This document shows positions 60,313 to 64,000 of a stretch of 64,000 bases of DNA, in pieces. Under the pieces are notes generated by a model. The model did not search any database, was not told the DNA's origin, and worked only from the letters and a program-made list of their open reading frames with translations. Position numbers and translations under genes: made by a program. This stretch comes from Pseudorhizobium tarimense (GTDB lineage Bacteria > Pseudomonadota > Alphaproteobacteria > Rhizobiales > Rhizobiaceae), in contig NZ_JALJRA010000003.1 in NCBI RefSeq assembly GCF_022968135.1, positions 1 through 64,000 on the forward strand, in the 5' to 3' direction. Positions within the stretch are counted from its first letter, which is position 1. Each line of letters begins with the position of its first letter.

Positions 60313-61215
60313 ATGACAGGTCATGCGCCTGCCAAACGCCCAAACCAATTATTCCGCAATCTGAATTCTAAGATTGCCTCCATCCCGATGATCCTGATTG
60401 CTATGGGCATCTTCCTCGGAGGCTCGCTCTGGACCATCCTCTACTCCTTCACCAACTCCAAGCTCCTGCCGCGCCTGTCCTTCGTCGGGCTCGACCAGTA
60501 TGAGCGGCTGTGGAATACGTCCCGCTGGATCGTTTCGATCCAGAATCTCGCGATCTACGGCATCCTGTCGCTGATCTTCAGCCTCGTTATCGGCTTCCTG
60601 CTGGCGGCGCTGATGGACCAGAAGATCCGCTTCGAGAATGCGTTCCGAACGATCTTCCTTTACCCCTTCGCGCTCTCCTTCATCGTTACCGGCCTAGTCT
60701 GGCAGTGGATCCTCAACCCGGAATTCGGCATCCAAGGGATCGTGCGCTCGCTCGGCTTCGAAAACTTCACCTTCGACCCGCTCTACAACCCCGACATCGT
60801 CATCTACGGCATCCTGATCGCCGGCCTGTGGCAGGGCACGGGGCTCGTGATGTGCCTGATGCTGGCCGGCCTTAGAGGCATCGACGAGGACATCTGGAAG
60901 GCCGCACGCGTCGACGGCATTCCGATGTGGCGGACCTATCTCTTCGTCGTCATCCCGATGATGCGGCCGGTTTTCATAACCACGCTGGTGATTATCGCGA
61001 GCGGCATCGTCAAAGTCTACGACCTCGTCGTCGCCCAGACGAGCGGCGGCCCCGGCAACGCCTCAGAAGTGCCGGCAAAATACGTCTACGACTACATGTT
61101 CCAGGCCCAGAACCTCGGCCAGGGTTTCGCCGCCTCCACGATGATGCTGCTCACCGTCGCGATCATCATTATCCCGTGGGCCTATCTCGAGTTCGGAGGG
61201 AAGAAGCGTGGCTAA
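60313..61215 (+). CDS. Sugar ABC transporter permease 1
   Basis: A 300-residue MalF-type permease with six helices and the inner-membrane EAA loop (AARVDGIPMWRTYLFVVIPMMRPVF, about residues 197-221). ATG 60313 with GAGGAA upstream is chosen over an earlier in-frame GTG. It overlaps the second permease gene by 8 bp. It forms the channel with the second permease. Confidence 0.85.
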   Translation: MTGHAPAKRPNQLFRNLNSKIASIPMILIAMGIFLGGSLWTILYSFTNSKLLPRLSFVGLDQYERLWNTSRWIVSIQNLAIYGILSLIFSLVIGFLLAALMDQKIRFENAFRTIFLYPFALSFIVTGLVWQWILNPEFGIQGIVRSLGFENFTFDPLYNPDIVIYGILIAGLWQGTGLVMCLMLAGLRGIDEDIWKAARVDGIPMWRTYLFVVIPMMRPVFITTLVIIASGIVKVYDLVVAQTSGGPGNASEVPAKYVYDYMFQAQNLGQGFAASTMMLLTVAIIIIPWAYLEFGGKKRG

Positions 61216-62149
61216 CATCTCGACACTTAACACCACCGGGGCCGGCTTCGATACGGTTGCCGCCGATGTCTCCGGCCCTCGTGGTCGCCGGCCGAAGCGG
61301 GTACTGTCGCGCCGCAACATCATCCTCTACGGCGTTCTGTCGGTGGCAGCACTTTACTACCTGCTGCCGCTTTACGTGATGGTTGTGACCTCGCTGAAGG
61401 GCATGCCGGAAATCCGCATGGGCAACATCTTCTCGCCGCCGATGGAGATCACCTTTGAGCCCTGGGTGAAGGCCTGGGCGGAGGCCTGCACCGGGTTGAA
61501 CTGCGACGGACTTTCGCGTGGCTTCTGGAACTCCGTGCAGATCCTCGTCCCGTCCGTGGTGGTCTCGATCTTCGTCGCCTCGGTCAGCGGCTATTCGCTC
61601 GCCAACTGGCGCTTCAAGGGCTCGGAACTGTTCTTCTCGATCCTGATCATTGGTGCCTTCATCCCTTATCAGGTGATGATCTATCCGGTGGTGATCGCGC
61701 TGCGCGAGCTCGGCGTCTACGGCACGCTGACCGGCCTCGTCATCGTCCATACCATCTTTGGCATGCCGATCCTGACGCTGCTCTTCCGCAACTACTTCGC
61801 GTCGCTGCCGGTTGAGCTGTTCAAGGCTGCCCGGATCGACGGTGCCGGCTTCTGGCAGATCTATCTGCGGATCATGCTGCCGATGTCGCTGCCGATCTTC
61901 GTGGTCGCGATGATCCTGCAGGTCACGGGCATCTGGAACGACTTCCTGTTCGGCGTCGTCTTCACCCGGCCCGACACCTATCCGATGACCGTCCAGCTCA
62001 ACAATATCGTCAACTCCGTCCAGGGCGTGAAGGAGTACAATGTCAACATGGCCGCGACGCTTCTCACGGGCGCCGTTCCCCTGATCGTCTATTTCGTTTC
62101 CGGCCGGCTTTTCGTCCGCGGCATCGCCGCAGGCGCTGTGAAGGGGTAA
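61208..62149 (+). CDS. Sugar ABC transporter permease 2
   Basis: A 313-residue MalG-type permease. A polar N-terminal stretch of about 40 residues comes before six helices and the EAA loop (AARIDGAGFWQIYLRIMLPMSLPIF). The GTG start overlaps the end of permease 1, so they are translated together. The ATPase gene follows after 3 bp. Confidence 0.85.
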   Translation: MANISTLNTTGAGFDTVAADVSGPRGRRPKRVLSRRNIILYGVLSVAALYYLLPLYVMVVTSLKGMPEIRMGNIFSPPMEITFEPWVKAWAEACTGLNCDGLSRGFWNSVQILVPSVVVSIFVASVSGYSLANWRFKGSELFFSILIIGAFIPYQVMIYPVVIALRELGVYGTLTGLVIVHTIFGMPILTLLFRNYFASLPVELFKAARIDGAGFWQIYLRIMLPMSLPIFVVAMILQVTGIWNDFLFGVVFTRPDTYPMTVQLNNIVNSVQGVKEYNVNMAATLLTGAVPLIVYFVSGRLFVRGIAAGAVKG

Positions 62150-62152
62150 TCC

Positions 62153-63241
62153 ATGACCAATAGCGTTTCCATCCGTGACCTTTCGCTTTCGTTCGGCGCC
62201 GTCAACGTGCTGCGCAATCTCGATCTCGAAGTGCGCAATGGCGAGTTTCTCGTGCTGCTCGGCTCCTCCGGCTGCGGCAAGTCGACCTTGCTGAACTGCA
62301 TTGCCGGCCTGCTGGAGCCGACGGACGGGCAGATCTTCATCAAGGGCAAGAACGTCACCTGGGAGGAACCCAAGGATCGCGGCATCGGCATGGTGTTCCA
62401 GTCCTATGCGCTTTACCCGCAGATGACGGTGGAAAAGAACCTGTCCTTCGGCCTGCGCGTCGCAGGCGTGCCGAAGGACGATATCGACCGGCGCATTGCG
62501 CGCGCCTCGGAGATCCTGCAGATCGAGCCGCTCCTGAAGCGCAAGCCGGCGGAGCTTTCAGGCGGCCAGCGTCAGCGCGTCGCGATCGGCCGGGCGCTGG
62601 TGCGTGACGTCGACGTCTTCCTGTTCGACGAGCCGCTTTCCAACCTCGACGCCAAGCTGCGGTCTGAGCTGCGCGTCGAGATCAAGCGCCTCCATCATTC
62701 GCTAAAGAACACGATGATCTACGTCACCCACGACCAGATCGAGGCGCTGACGCTGGCGGACCGGATCGCAATCATGAAGAGCGGCGTCATACAGCAGCTC
62801 GACGATCCGATGACGATCTACAACCGACCGGTGAACCTGTTCGTTGCCGGCTTCATCGGCTCCCCGTCGATGAACTTCCTGCACGGCGAACTGGTCGAGG
62901 AGGGTGGCAAGACGGTCTTCAAGGCCCATGACGTCTCCTTCCCGCTCGATGGCTACGAGGCGGCCAATCCGCCCGTCGCCGGCCGAAAGGTGGTGCTGGG
63001 CCTGCGCCCCGAACACATCCACGTCGACAGCGACCTTCCCGGGATCGAGAAACATGAGGCGGTGGTCGATCTCGAAGAGCCGATGGGCGCCGACAACCTG
63101 TTGTGGCTGAAACATGCCGGCCACACGATGTCGGTGCGGATCGGCGGTGCAAAGCGTTATGCACCAGGCACCCAACTGCAGCTGTCGTTCGACATGGAGC
63201 TCGCGTCCCTCTTCGACGCCGAAACCGAAGAGCGGATCTGA
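62153..63241 (+). CDS. Sugar ABC transporter ATPase (MalK/UgpC type)
   Basis: A 362-residue CUT1 ATPase: Walker A GSSGCGKST near residue 38, Q-loop MVFQSYALYPQMTV, signature LSGGQRQRVAIGRALVR, Walker B VFLFDEPLSNLDAKLR and His switch YVTHDQIEALTLADRI. A C-terminal OB-like TOBE domain holds LGLRPEHIHVD. It drives uptake by the two permeases. Some MalK-type ATPases also serve several transporters. Confidence 0.9.
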   Translation: MTNSVSIRDLSLSFGAVNVLRNLDLEVRNGEFLVLLGSSGCGKSTLLNCIAGLLEPTDGQIFIKGKNVTWEEPKDRGIGMVFQSYALYPQMTVEKNLSFGLRVAGVPKDDIDRRIARASEILQIEPLLKRKPAELSGGQRQRVAIGRALVRDVDVFLFDEPLSNLDAKLRSELRVEIKRLHHSLKNTMIYVTHDQIEALTLADRIAIMKSGVIQQLDDPMTIYNRPVNLFVAGFIGSPSMNFLHGELVEEGGKTVFKAHDVSFPLDGYEAANPPVAGRKVVLGLRPEHIHVDSDLPGIEKHEAVVDLEEPMGADNLLWLKHAGHTMSVRIGGAKRYAPGTQLQLSFDMELASLFDAETEERI

Positions 63242-63249
63242 GCGCAGTC

Positions 63250-64000
63250 ATGACGATGTCGAAGCTCGATCTCTCCAGCACCTGGCGACTGTTGTCGGCG
63301 GAGGGTGCACACGTCGCCGGGATCGCGATACCCGGTGATGTCCATACGGCACTGAAAAGGGCCGGGATCATCTCGGATCCGTATGTCGGCCGCAACGAGG
63401 ATCAGGTCCAGTGGGTTGCGGAACAGGAGTGGGTGATCGAGCGGCAGTTCGTCATCGATGACCCGGACGGCAGCTGGTATCTCGACATCACCTATCTCGA
63501 CACGGTGGCCATGGTCTTCATCAACGACGTTTCGGTCCTCTCTGCGGACAACTGCTTCCGCCGCTACCGGCCGGATGTTTCGGCCGCACTGCAGGCGGGC
63601 GACAACACGATCCGCATCCACTTCCACTCCAGCATTGCGGCGGGGGAGGAGCGGCAGGCACGCCAGCCCTTCTACATCCCCTACCATCCCGGCAATTCGC
63701 CGATCCCGAACGGCAACATGCTGCGCAAGCCGCAGTGCCATTTCGGCTGGGACTGGAATATCGCCATTGCGCCGCTTGGCCTATACGGCGAGATCTCGCT
63801 CCGGCGTCTGGAGACCGCGCGGATCGAGCATGTCGTCACCAGTCAGAGACATGAGGGCGGCAAGGTCGAACTTCAGGTGGCGATGACGCTCTTTGCCGAA
63901 GACCCGGGCATAGTTCCGGTGCATTTGGATCTCGACGGCGAGCGTGTGCGCCTGGATTGCGGCATTGCCGCCGGCGAGACAACCATTCACCATGTCTTCG
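63250..64000 (+). CDS. GH2 beta-mannosidase, N-terminal part (runs off the window)
   Basis: From ATG 63250 an open frame without stops reaches the window end (250 codons). It shows the glycoside hydrolase family 2 sugar-binding jelly roll: TWRLLSAEGAHVAGIAIPGDVHTALKRAGIISDPYVGRNED, EWVIERQFVIDD, TVAMVFINDVSVLSADNCFRRY, and QCHFGWDWNIAIAPLGLYGEI near residue 165. The CHFGWDW element is characteristic of beta-mannosidases. The catalytic barrel lies beyond the end. The enzyme looks cytoplasmic (no signal peptide) and would split imported beta-mannosides. The start is 8 bp after the ATPase stop. Confidence 0.8.
   Translation, partial: MTMSKLDLSSTWRLLSAEGAHVAGIAIPGDVHTALKRAGIISDPYVGRNEDQVQWVAEQEWVIERQFVIDDPDGSWYLDITYLDTVAMVFINDVSVLSADNCFRRYRPDVSAALQAGDNTIRIHFHSSIAAGEERQARQPFYIPYHPGNSPIPNGNMLRKPQCHFGWDWNIAIAPLGLYGEISLRRLETARIEHVVTSQRHEGGKVELQVAMTLFAEDPGIVPVHLDLDGERVRLDCGIAAGETTIHHVF

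Overview
The window looks like a chromosomal or large-replicon segment of a Rhizobiaceae-type alphaproteobacterium (Rhizobium/Sinorhizobium/Ensifer-like). The strongest pointers are the complete acpXL-lpxXL cluster for the very-long-chain fatty acid of lipid A (39.3-44.6 kb), a fix-type ccoNOQP-ccoGHIS block with FixK/FNR boxes (46-55.9 kb), GC-rich coding sequence, and many rhizobial family proteins (DUF995, DUF1127, DUF1638, GlsB, entericidin). No rRNA, tRNA, CRISPR array or insertion sequence was recognised.

Layout. 0-3.1 kb: small exported proteins and lipoproteins, several apparently broken. 3.2-8.6 kb: an MFS transporter, a GntR/FCD regulator and a LigM-type tetrahydrofolate-dependent O-demethylase with its own MetF and a HAD phosphatase; matching TGTATACA operators lie in both promoter regions. 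8.6-16.1 kb: amino-acid permease, cupin, TerC-family protein, a receiver protein, UPF0303, DUF924, GlsB and a large DUF3772 MscS channel. 16.2-36.2 kb: a betaine/one-carbon region. It holds a dimethylglycine/sarcosine dehydrogenase-like flavoprotein, a GbdR-like AraC regulator, a LysR regulator, and a full corrinoid methyl-transfer set: MttB-family methyltransferase, corrinoid protein, reductive activator, CH3-THF:corrinoid methyltransferase, MetF, MetV-like protein, DUF1638, a QueG-like Fe-S protein and a betaine-homocysteine-type methyltransferase. A ProV/ProX pair without a permease and a CobU-type B12 salvage enzyme follow. 36.2-39.2 kb: TSUP exporter, nucleoside hydrolase and a hemN lacking its 5' end. 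39.3-44.6 kb: lipid A acylation genes. 44.7-55.9 kb: PAS protein, broken hemerythrin gene, cco/fix genes, and AGCS symporter, VOC and SRPBCC proteins between them. 56-57.4 kb: gnd. 57.5-64 kb: LacI regulator divergent from a CUT1 sugar ABC transporter and a GH2 beta-mannosidase that runs off the window.

How the genes fit together. Two chemically different demethylation systems feed methyl groups to tetrahydrofolate: LigM-type (no cobalamin) and MttB/corrinoid-type (cobalamin). Each has its own MetF, which could oxidise methyl-THF to methylene-THF in an aerobe. Four proteins of the corrinoid set carry arginine/glycine-rich terminal tails, a shared feature I do not know to be described.

The second pattern is loss. 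Of the low-oxygen genes here, hemN and ccoN have lost their 5' ends, ccoO and ccoI each carry one frameshift, and a hemerythrin gene next to a perfect FixK/FNR box carries two. This suggests an eroding micro-oxic regulon, although the small indels could in part be sequencing errors. The left 3 kb also holds a stop-interrupted lipoprotein gene and two probable frameshifts.
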